Source of the DNA: Pegoplata infirma
Taxonomy: Eukaryota > Arthropoda > Insecta > Diptera > Anthomyiidae
Reading direction: 5' to 3'
NCBI GenBank assembly: GCA_963921195.1
Contig: OY992538.1
Location: forward strand, 86,985,904-87,049,903
DNA: 64,000 bases
The notes beneath the pieces are model-generated. The model searched no databases, was not told the origin of the DNA, and worked only from the letters and a program-made list of their open reading frames with translations. Both the position numbers and the translations under genes were made by a program. Positions 1 to 10,657 of this stretch are shown here, in pieces; positions within the stretch are counted from its first letter, which is position 1, and each line of letters starts with the position of its first letter.

Positions 1-358
1 ATAGCGCTAAAATATTTTCATAAGAAAAATTACTTTAAACAAGAAAACAAATTGTAAAAGTTTATTTTAATAACAAATTATCTTTTTTTGTATTGAAATA
101 ACACATTTCCTTGTTTTAGTTCTTTATTTTATATAAATTTCCAATTCAGCTTCACAAAAAAAAATCAGCTGTTTTTTCAACATCTGACTGTTACCAATTT
201 ACCCGAAAAAAAAGTGCGGGTAAGTTCGGTAAAATGAGAAAGTAATTTATTCTCTCAAAAACTCTCTCATTTACCCAATTTTTGCGTACGGGAACGCTTT
301 TCGGGCTGCTTTGGGTACCCGCGGGCACCCGCGGTAACGTTCTGGAACAAACCTAATA
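1..358. other. AT-rich intronic sequence, no feature recognised
   Basis: I see no coding sequence or paired element ends here. The stretch contains a short GC-rich patch near 305-340 (a repeated gcgggcacccgcgg-like word). It lies inside the first intron inferred for the minus-strand NOT1-like gene whose exon is at 10512-10613. Confidence 0.4.
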
Positions 359-1668
359 TTAAACACTAGGGATGTAGCGAATAGTGTATTCGACATTTTA
401 CCGAATATTTACTATTCGGTTGGAACCGAATACGAATATTTGCAGAATAATTTAACTATTCATACGCCTTTATTTTATGTACATATGAAGGTTTCTATTT
501 CAAACGTACCACGAAAAAAAAATGTTGTTGGATCAAAGTCAAACTTTGAGAGCTTATTGCCCTATATGAAAGTAACAAATCGTGGAACAAAAGTTTTCGT
601 TTTTCGGAAAAATGGGCGAGATAGGCGTGGTCAAACATGTTAAAATTGAGCAATTTTTACATGATGTCGCTTTATATTTAATTTTTTCTACAGTAACTCA
701 ACGATTCTGAAATTTTCGAAACACATCTAATTTATAGTGTTTTGTATGGGCTATCGATTGGCATTACATATTAGTTTTTGGAAAAAATTCAGAACTATGT
801 CTGAATTTTTCAAATGAAAAATAAAAATCGATGTAGCAAAAAACACGCCATTTTTAATTTTTTTTTTTAAAAATTTTAAATTAAAGTTCTTTTCATTCTC
901 TACATCATATCAAATTTTCAGAGAGCAGTTATTTTTGGTTTTCGAGAAAATTGGCTTTAAAGTTTGAATGTCTTATTTTATTTTCCATATCACTCATACG
1001 CCACGATACATTTATTTTTGCACTTACCAAAAACTTGTTTGATTCTATTTAGATAATTGATTTAGAGCTGATTTGTAGAGTCCAACCGAATATTCGGTTT
1101 CGGTCTCGACTTCGGCCGAATAATGGGGTTTCGGCCTCTATTCGGTATTCGGCAAAATTTTAGTATTTTAAAAAATATATAAAAAAGTTGCTGAATTTTT
1201 CAATTTCGAGTACTTGATTCAGTTCATTTTAAAAATGTAACAAGGATTTCCAATTAACGTGTTACTGTTACAGTTCAAATGATTTTTTTTTCTTAATCTA
1301 CATATTTAATGAACAATTTTTTTTAAGTTTATTTAAATATGATTTTTTTGTAAGTTTTTAAAAATATATATATTTTTTAATAAATACAACAATTCCGATG
1401 GTTTAAAAACATTAAGTGCGGTATATTTATTTTAAAAAAGAAATAAATAAAAATTTTATTCAGCCAGGCATTAATTTTTTAACATGATAATGTTTTTAGG
1501 CTGGGGTCTAATTTTAAAAAAGTTGCAGGACGCCACCTCAGTTTCACTATATAAGCTAACGATTATACAAAAAAGAAAATAAGAATCATAGTTTTCATTT
1601 TATTACAACCGTAAACTTCGACAATAATTTAAAATTAATAAATAAAAAAAAAACACATTATTCTAGTA

Positions 1669-1695
1669 GTGACACCTAGCGGCACTAGGTGTCAC
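1669..1695. other. Perfect hairpin, 11-bp stem
   Basis: GTGACACCTAG at 1669-1679 is repeated as CTAGGTGTCAC at 1685-1695, with a 5-nt loop. It lies within the 1076-3142 element. I see no coding context; it could be an end-proximal hairpin of a small unrecognised insertion. Confidence 0.5.
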
Positions 1696-2181
1696 TCGAT
1701 TAACGCAGTATTGCCATACCAAATATCGCATTTCCAATTAGATTTGTTACCATCATCGCAAATTGTTTCCAATAAAATATTACCACATGGCAATACTAAC
1801 CAGTATATTTAAAAATCGAATATGTATCTACAAGCAAGAGAAACATATCAAAATTTAAATCATTATTTAAACAAGCTACGGTGGCCTTGCTGAAGTGAGC
1901 CAGACTGGAAAACAGAAGGTTCGCTGGTCGAATCCGTGATCTGTCAACTTATTTTTTTTTTTATTTAGTTTTTTTTAGCTTGTACATTTCCATTTTTTTA
2001 GGGAAAAATTTGTTTGCGTTAGTTCTTTATACTTTTTTATTTAATTATAAATAAAAAAAAATATTTATATATTCAGATTTTTCTAAATTTTCTAGTTGTT
2101 TTTCTTTCCGAATTTTGTGATTTTTTCTGAATATATCTGCATTTTTCTGACTTATTTTTTGTATTTTCTGATTTGTTCTTA

Positions 2182-2885
2182 CACTCAAAATAATAACTCT
2201 GTAAAATACATTGTAAAATGACTGTAATCTCAATTCAACAGATGTTTGACAGAGTTTTCTGTCAAAATACAGATTTAAAGAAAATACTTTGAATTTTTTG
2301 TGACAAAAAACAAAGTTTTATCTGTTATATTACTTTTAACCTTGTAATCTTTATTTTACAGATAATTAACAGATATTTCTGCAAAAATACAGATTTTAGC
2401 AAAATACTTTGTATTTTTTGTAACCAAAAACTAAGTTTTGTCTGTATTTTAAACATTAATTTCACAGAAAACTTAAAAAAGAAAATTCCAAAATAAACTG
2501 CATTTAACTACAAAGTTTTTTCTATAAAATTTAGGTTGCATCAAATACATTTTACAAAATGTAAATTAACAGAGTTTTTCTTTGCTAAATGGTGCTTTAT
2601 TTAACCAATATTTTACTAGAGACTCTGTAAATTAACAGTTTTTTTGTCCAAAACATTTTACAGAGTTTTATAGTAAAAAAACAGAGTTTTTTCTGTCAAA
2701 AGACGCTAATATTTAACCAATATTTTACTATAAAGTCTGTAAATTAACATTTTTTTTTTGTAAAAATCATTTTACAGAGTTTTTTAGTAAAATTACCAAG
2801 TAATGTTGTAAGCTGGAAAAGTACGGTGAACTCTGTTAAATTAGCAGAGTTTTTCTGTAATTTACCAGAGTTATTATTTTGAGTG
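2182..2885. mobile_element. Mariner-like MITE (CACTCAAAAT type)
   Basis: The perfect terminal inverted repeat CACTCAAAATAATAACTCTG occurs at 2182-2201 and, inverted, at 2866-2885. The dinucleotide TA flanks both sides (2180-2181 and 2886-2887), as expected for Tc1/mariner-type insertion. The interior repeats words such as cagagttttt and tttacagag in both orientations. There is no ORF. It is the innermost of three nested levels here. Confidence 0.8.
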
Positions 2886-4621
2886 TAGTTTTCCAAATTT
2901 TTTGTAAATATTGATAAATTTGAGAAATTTCTTGGAGTTCTTTTTTTCTGAATATTTTTTTAACCCTTACATATTTTTTTTTTGCAAATATGTGAAGGTT
3001 ATTCGTCAAAAGTTTTTATTAAATAAAACATTATCATGATTTAATATTTTGGGCAAGAGTACAAAACTCTGCGGCATTTTTTAGTTTCGGTTTTGGTTCG
3101 GTTTCGGTTTGGCCTCGAAAAACTGGTTTCGGCCGGACTCTATTGATTTGTCATATTTATAATAAGAATTCGACTGTTTTTCAAGATTCTTCGTATCAAG
3201 GTTGCATTCAATATCAATAAAATGACAATATTTCAGAAGTGATCTTTGCCTTATGATTGTTGAAATTCTGGAACGCCGCCATTTACTGGAATAAATCCAG
3301 GCAACAATATTCACAGTCGTTGTTAATTTTTAAGAATACTCTGATATTAAACACATTGCCTTACAACTGAAAATTTAAAATATATCAGAAGTAGACAAGT
3401 TCTAAAAAATATTTTAAAGTCTGCACTTCAAAAATTTTACAAACCTTCTTCATCATTTCAAAGATCTTAAAGTTCAAAAAAATTGTCATTCTTATTACAC
3501 AGAAGACGAGTAAGCGATGGCACTGTATGTCTCTGGTCAACAAAAAAACAGTCGAATTCCTATAAATAAGACAAATCAGCTCTAAATCTGTTATCTAAAC
3601 AGAATTAAACAAGTTTTTGGTAAGTGCAAAAATAAATGTATCGTGGCGTATGAGTGATATGGAAAATAAAATAAGACATTTAAACTTTAAAGCCAATTTT
3701 CTCGAAAACCAAAAATAACTGCTCTCTGAAAATTTGATATGATGTAGAGAATGAAATGAACTTTAATTTAAAATTTAAAAAAAAAAAAAAAAAAAAGGCG
3801 TGTTTTTTGCTACATCGATTTTCATTTGAAAAATTCAGACATAGTTCTGAATTTTTTCCAAAAACTAATAATGCCAATCGATAGCCCATACAAAACACTA
3901 TAAAATAAATGTGTTTCGAAAATTTCAGAATAGTTGAGTTACTGTAGAAAAAATTAAATATAAAGCGACATCATGCAAAAATTGCTCAATTTTACCATGT
4001 TTGACCACGCCTATCTCGCCCATTTTTCCGAAAAACGAAAACTTTTGTTCCACGATTTGTTACTTTCATATAGGGCAATAAGCTATCAAAGTTTGACTTT
4101 GATCCAACAACATTTTTTTTTTCGTGGTACGTTTGAAATAGAAACCTTCATATGTAAAATATTAAAAAAAAAGTACCAGACTAAAAAGACAACGACGCTG
4201 TTGTTGACACTATTTTTTCTGGTACCTTAACAATTCGAATATAAATCAAGTGCTCAAGTTTTTTGTACAAAAAACAAACTGAAATGACTACAAAAAAGAG
4301 TGAAACTTTAATAAAAAGTGTTTTTTTTAACTAATTTAAATTTTGCCGAATATTCGGCAAACTGTTAACGAATATTTATTTAACCGAATATTCAAAAAAC
4401 TTGCCGAATATGCCGAATACCGAATAGTGACGAATATTCGCGACATCCCTACTAAACACATATTAAAGTATTTATTTTTAGCATTTTTGCTAAAATGGCC
4501 TTTAAAATGTGACAAAAAAATATAACAGCATTTTTTAGGGGCGAGCCGAGAAAACTGTAATTTTCTTATCAAAGTGCAGGACTTTGAAGTTATTCTGACA
4601 TAAAAAGGTTTCATTTGTTTA

Positions 4622-5130
4622 ACCCATTTCGGTCCTCTGTTCGATTTTTCGAACAGTAGAGAACACCTGTTTCAAAAAAATATTTATGTATGAAAAATGT
4701 GGAATTTCGGGTAAATATGGTTACGAATGTTGTCTCATCATTCTGCAATTAAAAAAAAAATATCCCCACTTGACCACCGTAATTTATATGCCCATGAAAT
4801 GCAATGCAAACCAGCACCGAAATTGTTTCAAGATAAAACGAAAATTTACCATTTTTTGATTTTCGGCTTTTAATTTTTTTGATTATTTTTAAATTTTTTT
4901 AGATTTAATATATTATTAAATTCCCCTAATTTGAATCATTTTGAAACTATTTATTTTGAAAATAATGAAATAAATTAATAAAATAGCAAATAAATCCAAA
5001 CATTAAAATTGCATAAAAAGTTGAAATGCAGGCTTTTCTGGGATAACGGCACATAGAAAAAAATTTTTTGACAAGATTTTTGAGATCAGCGGGTTCTAAT
5101 TACCCTAAAAAAGTAAGAAAAGTAAAAAAT
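4622..5130. mobile_element. TA-type MITE, ACCCATTTC family, right end lost
   Basis: About 500 bp closely parallel the complete copies at 44938-45435 and 56818-57669. Shared blocks include the left end ACCCATTTCGGTCC, the run around 4750-4800 (tatccccacttgaccacc) and the right subterminal word gagatcagc. The right terminal repeat seen in the other copies is not found here, so the copy looks truncated. Confidence 0.65.
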
Positions 5131-5147
5131 GTGTATAAAAAGAAGAA

Positions 5148-5192
5148 GTTAAATTAGACTTAGGCGAATCCACGAATACCCTCCACAGTTCC
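5148..5192 (-). mobile_element. 3' end of the Helentron-like repeat family, degenerate
   Basis: Read on the minus strand it runs ggagggtattcgtggattcg, then a degraded form of the attcggc/gccgaat hairpin, then taatttaactt. This is the 3' tail seen intact at 25672-25718. Only the tail remains. Confidence 0.5.
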
Positions 5193-5199
5193 CTTTTAA

Positions 5200-5740
5200 A
5201 GTGATAGTTTTCTAACGTGAAAAAAAAAATTAAAAATTTTGATTTTTTATTATTATTTAATTTATTTTGAGTAAAAAACTTTTTTTAGTCATTTTTGAAA
5301 AAAAAAATACAACATTTTGAGTTAAAATTTTTTTCGAGTGTTTTGTTTAATTGTAAAAATATTTGTGAGTGACAAAAATACTTTATAAAATATTTTTCTG
5401 ACTCTTCAATGTTTTTAAAGCTGTTTCAAAGGGTTTTTCAACACTTAAACTAATGGTGAAACCAATTTGAAATTCACGGTTTAGCTAATAATTTTTGAAC
5501 TACGAAGTCCTATAAATATCAAAAAAATCCTTGGGCTCCCACATCGCGGATTAAATAAAAATATCCAAAAAACTGTGACTTGTTTTTGAAATTTTTACTT
5601 AATCCCCGATGTGGGTGCCAAAAGATTTTTTTGATTTTTATGAGACTTCGGGGAGGCCTTTGGAGTACGATTTTTCATTTACAAAAACCAAAAAAATTAC
5701 AAATTATTAAATTTTAAATTAAAAAAAAACATGGATTTTA
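5200..5740. repeat. AT-rich stretch with a short inverted repeat
   Basis: The only structure I see is an imperfect inverted repeat of about 60-bp arms. The block from about 5498 to 5568 (tcctataaatatcaaaaaaa, then a cccacatcg core) is mirrored from about 5590 to 5650 around a cgatgtggg core. No coding signal. Confidence 0.45.
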
Positions 5741-5897
5741 GGAAAAACCGTTTCAATACCGGTACCGAAGGAAAGGGATTTTGTATACCGGTATCCGATA
5801 CCAAAACTGAGTTTCGATATTGGTATTGGTACCGGTATTCAATTTAAAGGGTTTTGAAACGGATAACGGTATGAAAAGGTATCGATTGCCAACATTG
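5741..5897. mobile_element. Right end of a TACCGG-word hAT-like MITE
   Basis: The right terminus GGTATCGATTGCCAACATTG matches the inverse of the terminal sequence of the complete element at 16062-16426 (CAAGGTTGGCAATCGATACC). Inside are reiterated ataccggtacc and ggtattggtacc words. A left end could not be placed, so it is probably a fragment. Confidence 0.5.
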
Positions 5898-6370
5898 TAA
5901 AAAAATTAATTTATCTTTCAAACTGCATTATTACTTTTTATAACTTCCATAGAAATTTTAAAAGTTACAAAGCGTTATTTTCAAAATTTATGGAAAATTT
6001 ACGAAAAATCTAATGTAGGCTACCCAAATGAGCCAAAACTTATAGTTTATGCACACAAAAATAAATTTTGGACAATTTTCTTTAAAAATATTACCTCAGT
6101 AGTGAAGAAACTCGTTGTTTTTGACGATTTTATAACAAAGTTAAAAAAATGGTCGGCAAAGCGGTTTTTCAGCAAAAAATCGGTTTGCGCGACCTTAAAA
6201 CCTTTTCCGAAAAATCTGAAAAAAATCTCAAAAATACTTTACCCTATAAGCTTTCAAATTATGCTTGAGCCCGGAAAACTTTTTTTTTTGGAACACCCTA
6301 ATGTATATGTGTGTCTAATTCTATAAATAGATTTACAGAGTTGTTAAAACGCTACTTGTTGCTTTCAGAT
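5898..6370. other. AT-rich intronic sequence, nothing recognised
   Basis: No paired repeat ends, splice sites or convincing coding sequence. One possible isolated element end (ggaacacccta near 6290-6300) has no partner. Confidence 0.35.
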
Positions 6371-6371
6371 C

Positions 6372-6545
6372 ATAGAAAAAATAGAAATGAAACAGAGTCG
6401 TATTTCGCTTGAATAAGTATTAGTGACAGCACATTAGTGTCCGACCGAATACACCTTTTTAGCCGAAGCCGAATATTCGGCCAAATTTTCACTATTCGGC
6501 CAAACCGAAGCCGAAGCCGAATATTAAAGAAAAATAAATATTTAT
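6372..6545. mobile_element. Two abutting MITE fragments
   Basis: 6372-6436 matches one end of the ACCATAG-family MITE seen complete at 28779-29139 (shared run gtatttcgcttgaataagta). It stops where a TAGTGTCCGACCGAATA end begins at about 6435. That second end resembles the TAGAGTCC family and is followed by repeated gccgaa/ttcggc words to about 6530. Neither fragment is complete. Confidence 0.55.
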
Positions 6546-7280
6546 GTAGTAAAAACAAGAAAAAAATAAAACTCGACTCGGCGGGATACTCAAATGCATG
6601 AAAATGTTGTCTAGCATGATTTTATTTTAAGCAAAAAATTTTTTTGGACATTTTTGTGAAAAAAATATATTTTAGAGTGTAAATTTTTTTTCGAATGAAA
6701 ATTTTTTTTTAATGTAAAAAATGTTTTTAGTTTCAAAAACACTTAGTAAAATGTTTTTGAAATTTTTTTGTGTAAAACTTCTATCGATTCTACAAATTTT
6801 TTGCCCAGGAGGATCGTGGGATAAAAAATTTTATTGTAATTTTCCAATCATAAAATCATTTCTACTGTTCCAATGGTGCGTCATAGAGGGGTCCTTTATA
6901 AGACCGACCCCCATTAATTTTTACGTCTAAACATTTCTTCGGAACAAACTAATACCCTTTCTCCAATTTCTAAGGGGGATCCCACACAAAACGACATTTT
7001 TTAAAATTTGCTCCAACCGCTCTAACTGCCCTAATAGTGCCCTTAGAGCAACAAAATGTATGACCGACCCACAATATTTTTTTTAGTCCAAACATTTTCT
7101 CTGAACACACCTACCCTCTATCTCTAATTGTTAAGGCGGTCCCCATAAAATTTTTTTTATTTTTTGTAAATTTGTTTTATTTAATCAGCTTCTACCGGTC
7201 CAATGGTGCGTCCGAGAGGGGTCATTAGTGAGACTGACCAACATTTATTTTAACCCTACAACATTTTTTTTAAATATATA

Positions 7281-7845
7281 GGGTGTTTTTTTTAGTGTAC
7301 CGAACTTCAAATTAAAATAAAGTAAGGAAAAACATTTTTAATATCAATCAAACTGACTTTATTGGATAGATAATTTTATGACATTAATGTTTAAAAATGA
7401 TTTGGAGCCATATCGATACCAAAAATGGCTCGTACATGGAGTAATCTGAACCTCCATTTTCACACAATTTTCACAGGATTTGAGGCCATTTTTCGAATTT
7501 CTCCAATAACTCGTCGAAGGTTTATTTCCAGGTGTTTAATTGTCTCTAATTTATCGGAAAAGACAAGTTACTTTACATAGCCCCACAGAAAATAATCCAA
7601 TGGGGTTAAATAAAACGATATTGGTAACCAATTAATAGGATCTTTGAATAAAATTTAAGTTCGACGAAAAGAAGCATTTTTTTGATAAAAAATTTCTGCA
7701 ATTTGGTAGCGTTGCTCTTATGTAAGTCTTTGCATGATAAAATGTCAAACCATAGTAAACAAAACACAACTATCAGCAGTTAGATCGGTTGTCAAATAAA
7801 GCAGTATTACCAATTCAAAGTTGTGAACCTCTAAAAAAAACACCC
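7281..7845 (-). mobile_element. Mariner-like element with transposase remnant
   Basis: The ends are inverted, GGGTGTTTTTTTTAG at 7281 and CTAAAAAAAACACCC at 7831-7845. TA flanks both sides (7279-7280, 7846-7847). At about 565 bp it is far shorter than an autonomous mariner (about 1.3 kb or more), so most of the transposase is gone. It is inserted near the centre of the 6755-8495 fold-back. Confidence 0.75.
7391..7633 (-). pseudogene. Degenerate Tc1/mariner-type transposase, C-terminal part
   Basis: The minus strand reads a C-terminal block of a mariner-like DDE/D transposase. The segment TPLDYFLWGYVK contains the PLDYFLWGY motif that holds the third catalytic acidic residue in this family. 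It is followed by LVFSDKLETIKHL and RRVIGEIRKM, then a KWRFRLLHVRA stretch that corresponds to the family's usual C-terminal RL-x-RG motif. Two in-frame stops interrupt the roughly 80 residues, and the N-terminal DNA-binding and first catalytic regions are absent. It cannot be functional. The family assignment rests on motif recall, not a search. Confidence 0.8.
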
Positions 7846-8495
7846 TATACTTACGCCGTATCTCCACTCCCTAGTAGGCTCCCATACAAAATTACATTTT
7901 TATAAAATTTGCTCCAACTGTTATTTGTATGGGAGCCTACTTAGGGAGTGGAGATAGGGCGTAGGTATATTAAAAAAAAAAAATGTTGTAGGGTAAAAAT
8001 AAATGGGGGTCGGTCTCACTAATGACCCCTCTCGGACGCACCATTGGACCGGTAGAAGCTGATTAAATAAAACAAATTTACAAAAAACAAAAAAAATTGT
8101 ATGGTGACCGCCTTAACAATTAGAGATAGAGGGTAGGTGTGTTCAGAAAAAACGTTTGGACTAAAAAAATATTGTGGGTCGGTCATACATTTTGTTGCTC
8201 TAAGGGCACTATTAGGGCAGTAAGAGCGGTTGGAGCAAATTTTAGAAATTGGAGATAGTGTATTAGTTTGTTCCAAAGAAATGTTTAGACGTAAAAATTA
8301 ATGGGGGTCGGTCTTATAAAGAACCCCTCTATGACGCACCATTGGAGCAGTAGAAATGATTTTATGATTGGAAAATTACAATAAAATTTTTTCAAAAAAT
8401 TTTAAAAAATAGTAATAATCGTTATCCCACGATCCTTCTGGGCAAAAAATTTGTAGAATCGATAGAAGTTTTACACAAAAAAAATTCAAAAAAAT

Positions 8496-8815
8496 CGAAG
8501 AGTACAAACATTTTCAAAAATGAGATTTAAATTTTAAAACTTAAAAATCGCGTACGAGAGCGCTTTTAATAATTTTTTGGTATTTTTTTTTTAAAAGTAC
8601 GTAAAAAAACAAAAATTTTGAAAAAAAAAAAAAATTGAAATTTGGACCATTATTGAAGAAGTTATTAGTAAAAGAAGTTTGAGTAAAGAAACAAACTACC
8701 AATTTTTAAAAATTCGATATCTTTTGAACCGGTGATCAAAAAAATCTGAAAATTTACCACGAAGGAATTTCTAAAAACTGTTAACAAATTGGGAAAATCT
8801 AAAAAAAAAAAATTT
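8496..8815. other. AT-rich intronic sequence, nothing recognised
   Basis: Mostly poly-A and poly-T runs. No paired ends, coding sequence or splice signals that I can support. Confidence 0.35.
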
Positions 8816-8909
8816 CAAAGTGTCCGATTTGACATGGAATGCCCCATATACTTTATGGGGTCCCAGACCGATATTTCGATGAGTAACGAACGGAATGACA
8901 AACTTATAT

Positions 8910-10068
8910 CGTGAACCTATATTCAAAATATGCCAACTCAAATTTGACCGAAATGAGTTGCCGATGGCAAATAGCTTCCCTATGCAATACCCATCTGTGG
9001 TAAAAATTTCAGAGCAAAAAATTATTTGTTGTCGTTTTACATCCATTTTTTGTTATTCTGCTAACTCAAAGTACATATTTTTTTTGGTGAAAATAAATGC
9101 CAACTCCCATTGTAAATTTCCAAAAATTTTTCAAAATTTTTTTAAAAAAAAATTAGACCACGTATCTCATTGCATTTGTCATGCTGAACACGAATCTGGT
9201 AAAGATTTTGATATCTAATGGCTAGTTTTCGAGACATTGATATTTTGAAAATATCTGTAAATAGTGCTTGCGAAAAAAAAATTGCTTATATATATGAAGG
9301 GCTTACTGCAAGAACTTGATAAGCAACATTTTACTTTTACGTGTTTTTCGCCTTCTGCTGATGTTCCATTGACAGATTTTTGGCAGAAGTCTTGCTTTAA
9401 CCCTTCGTACAAGTATATTGAAAATAAAAGTTCTGCAAAAGTTCCATTTTCTACATTATTTTAAAAGTTTTAAGGCAAAAACCAGCATAAAATGAAATGT
9501 TGCTTATCGAGTTTTTACAATAAGCCCTTCATATGTAACTTTTAAACTATTTATCAGATTGGAACATTATAAGTGGGGCAAATAAAGTCAATGACATAAG
9601 CTTTCAAAATAGCTAGTTTGGAGTGACCCTTATACAATACAGTGTGAGTTACAGAGTGCCAAAGTTGACCACCCTGAAATTAAAAGGCTTTCGGAGCTAG
9701 TAACTTTTAAAAATATGCAGATTTTTATTTTTTTTTTAGTTTTTGCAATTACCGTACTAAGGATAACAAAATCCAAAAAAAAAATAATAAAAAATTTAAA
9801 AAAAAAATTATTTTTATTTTCCGACAAAATATGCCAACTCTAAAAAAATATTTGTTTTTTGATACAGTTATAAATGCCATCTCTGAAAAATACGCAAACA
9901 AGTGCAAAATATGAATTTTTGGCATAGGTAAAAATTATTTAGAATATTTAAACCATCTTATGGAAGGTACATTGTTTATTTTTACAATAATATTCGAAAT
10001 AACTAGGTTTTTAGCTCTCCGGAAAAGTAAGCTTTTTAGAGTTGGCATTTATTGAATATAGTTCGACG
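8910..10068. mobile_element. TIR element with ATAT target duplication
   Basis: The left end (CGTGAACCTATATTC, then a ATGCCAACTC block) is the inverse of the right end at about 10040-10068, with few mismatches. ATAT flanks both sides (8906-8909, 10069-10072). The interior repeats 'gccaactc' words and carries a nested MITE at 9295-9531. No coding sequence is recognised. Superfamily unassigned; a TA-type insertion read as ATAT is possible. Confidence 0.65.
9295..9531. mobile_element. TA-flanked MITE, 237 bp
   Basis: Inverted ends of about 40 bp start TGAAGGGCTTACTGCAAGAA at 9295. The inverted mate ends at 9531, with a handful of mismatches. TA flanks each side (9293-9294, 9532-9533). No ORF of interest. 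Confidence 0.7.
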
Positions 10069-10103
10069 ATATATGCCTTCTATCACTAGAGTGGAGGGTA
10101 TAA

Positions 10104-10500
10104 AAAACGGCCAATAATAAGCCAATCTTTAATGGCATTTTGCAAGAAAACTGTTCCATACAACGAAAAACGAAGTACGCCATTCAAATCAGCAGGCCTG
10201 AAATATATTGAAATGATGGTCGTAACTCTTGTTTTTAATTTGAATATTTCGCTGTGTACTTTAACCACCAAATTTTTTGTAAACAAAGAAAATATAATTT
10301 TTTTTTCTTATCTTCTTACTATACACCACTACTATACACTTATTGTTAGATGTACTTAAATAAACAATAATAAATATATTTTTTTGTTAACAAAAATATA
10401 TGGGAAGCAAATTTGCAATAATTCGCTTATAAATCCTTGCCAAAAATGATGAAAAGCATAATCGAATGTAAATTGAATAGGTATTTATCAGCTAAATATA
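10104..10500. other. Intronic sequence next to the NOT1-like exon, unassigned
   Basis: No paired repeat ends are visible. Both strands have short open frames (10132-10359 plus, 10086-10286 minus) with no recognisable motif. This is the donor-proximal part of the inferred intron and is less obviously repetitive than the rest. Confidence 0.35.
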
Positions 10501-10502
10501 GT

Positions 10503-10514
10503 TTAACTTACCTG
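10503..10514 (-). other. Splice donor of the NOT1-like first coding exon
   Basis: On the minus strand the sequence is AATCAG|GTAAGTTAA. This is a near-ideal 5' splice site: CAG at the exon end (10514-10512), then GTAAGT. It follows a complete codon, so the intron is phase 0. Confidence 0.8.
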
Positions 10515-10613
10515 ATTAAGACTTTCAGTAGTTTCAGCAAAATTTTTCTTATTTAATTGTTTGACCAAAATACCAATCTGCGTCAGCGTCAATTTCAGAT
10601 GGTCTAGGTTCAT
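10512..10613 (-). CDS. Not1: NOT1/CNOT1 homologue, first coding exon (codons 1-34)
   Basis: NOT1 is the large scaffold of the cytoplasmic CCR4-NOT complex, which shortens mRNA poly(A) tails and mediates translational repression. The exon encodes 34 residues beginning MNLDHLKLTLTQIG and containing LVKQLNKKNF. I recognise the animal CNOT1 N-terminus: MNLD, spaced leucines, QI at residues 12-13, LV at 16-17 and KKN at 22-24 all line up. The ATG at 10613-10611 is chosen because the match starts exactly there; the in-frame codons upstream lack an ATG. The exon ends in a phase-0 CAG|GTAAGT donor. The rest of the protein (about 2,000 or more residues in the family) lies beyond the window across an intron of at least 10.5 kb. 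No acceptor or second exon was found down to position 1. Identity comes from motif memory, not a search. Confidence 0.75.
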
Positions 10614-10657
10614 AGCTCTTCCATTAAATGTTTGATGTACGGCGATTTTAGCAGCAT
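10610..10657 (-). other. Upstream ORF overlapping the NOT1 start codon
   Basis: In the presumed leader an ATG at 10657-10655 opens a 15-codon frame, MLLKSPYIKHLMEEL. Its TGA (10612-10610) overlaps the NOT1-like ATG (10613-10611) as ATGA. A second in-frame ATG lies at 10624-10622. These are the only ATGs I find between the candidate cap site and the main start. Scanning ribosomes would meet the uORF first, so termination-reinitiation or leaky scanning could set NOT1 output. The sequence is certain; the regulatory role is inference. Confidence 0.6.

Larger units (their letters stand above)
1076..3142. mobile_element. hAT-like MITE, TAGAGTCC family (interrupted copy)
   Basis: It starts TAGAGTCCAACCGAA and ends with the inverse, TTCGGCCGGACTCTA. 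Flanking 8-mers are ctgatttg (1068-1075) and ttgatttg (3143-3150), seven of eight identical. A shorter copy of the family at 60544-61064 has the same ends and an exact 8-bp duplication. Subterminal sequence is made of TTCGG/CCGAA words in both orientations. The element lies in the loop of the 367-4451 fold-back and is itself split by the element at 2182-2885. Confidence 0.75.
367..4451. mobile_element. Fold-back hAT-like element with nested insertions
   Basis: The ends are inverted (TAGGGATGT at the left, ACATCCCTA-like at the right). They are flanked by near-identical 8-bp duplications, ttaaacac at 359-366 and ctaaacac at 4452-4459. The left arm (367 to about 1075) is repeated in inverted orientation at about 3550-4451, for example around 480-600 versus 3990-4150. 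Both ends are rich in the word CCGAATATTCGG. No transposase is visible, so it is non-autonomous. The 8-bp duplication fits the hAT superfamily; that assignment is an inference. It sits in the NOT1-like intron, so pre-mRNA could fold into a long hairpin. Confidence 0.75.
6755..8495. mobile_element. Large fold-back element, about 500-bp arms
   Basis: The left arm from about 6757 (tgtgtaaaacttctatcg) is repeated inverted up to about 8493. The arm contains two to three degenerate repeats of a roughly 220-bp module marked by ccaatggtgcgtc, gaccgaccc and accctatctctaa-like words. Corresponding blocks include 6845-6920 versus 8285-8355 and 7195-7250 versus 8000-8060. A mariner-type element splits the centre. 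Outer target duplications were not resolved. It lies in the NOT1-like intron. Confidence 0.7.
8824..10103 (-). mobile_element. Helentron-like repeat, 5' portion, interrupted
   Basis: On the minus strand the 5' end TATACCCTCC begins at 10103. It continues after an inserted element at 8905 with ttgtcattccg, cgaaatatcggtc and gaccccataaagtatat. The complete copy at 12098-12600 shows the same blocks about 30 bp apart, so the 8910-10068 segment is a later insertion. Only the 5' part of the repeat survives. Confidence 0.65.

Noticed and set aside
1868..1950. tRNA-like sequence with a ggtcgaat box B-like word
   Set aside because: The flanks do not form a T-stem, acceptor stem or anticodon arm that I can fold, and no clear A box is present. 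At best it is a diverged SINE trace.
8895..9218. 107-residue plus-strand open frame
   Set aside because: It starts in a Helentron-like remnant and crosses the boundary at 8910 of an inserted element, so it cannot be an ancestral gene.
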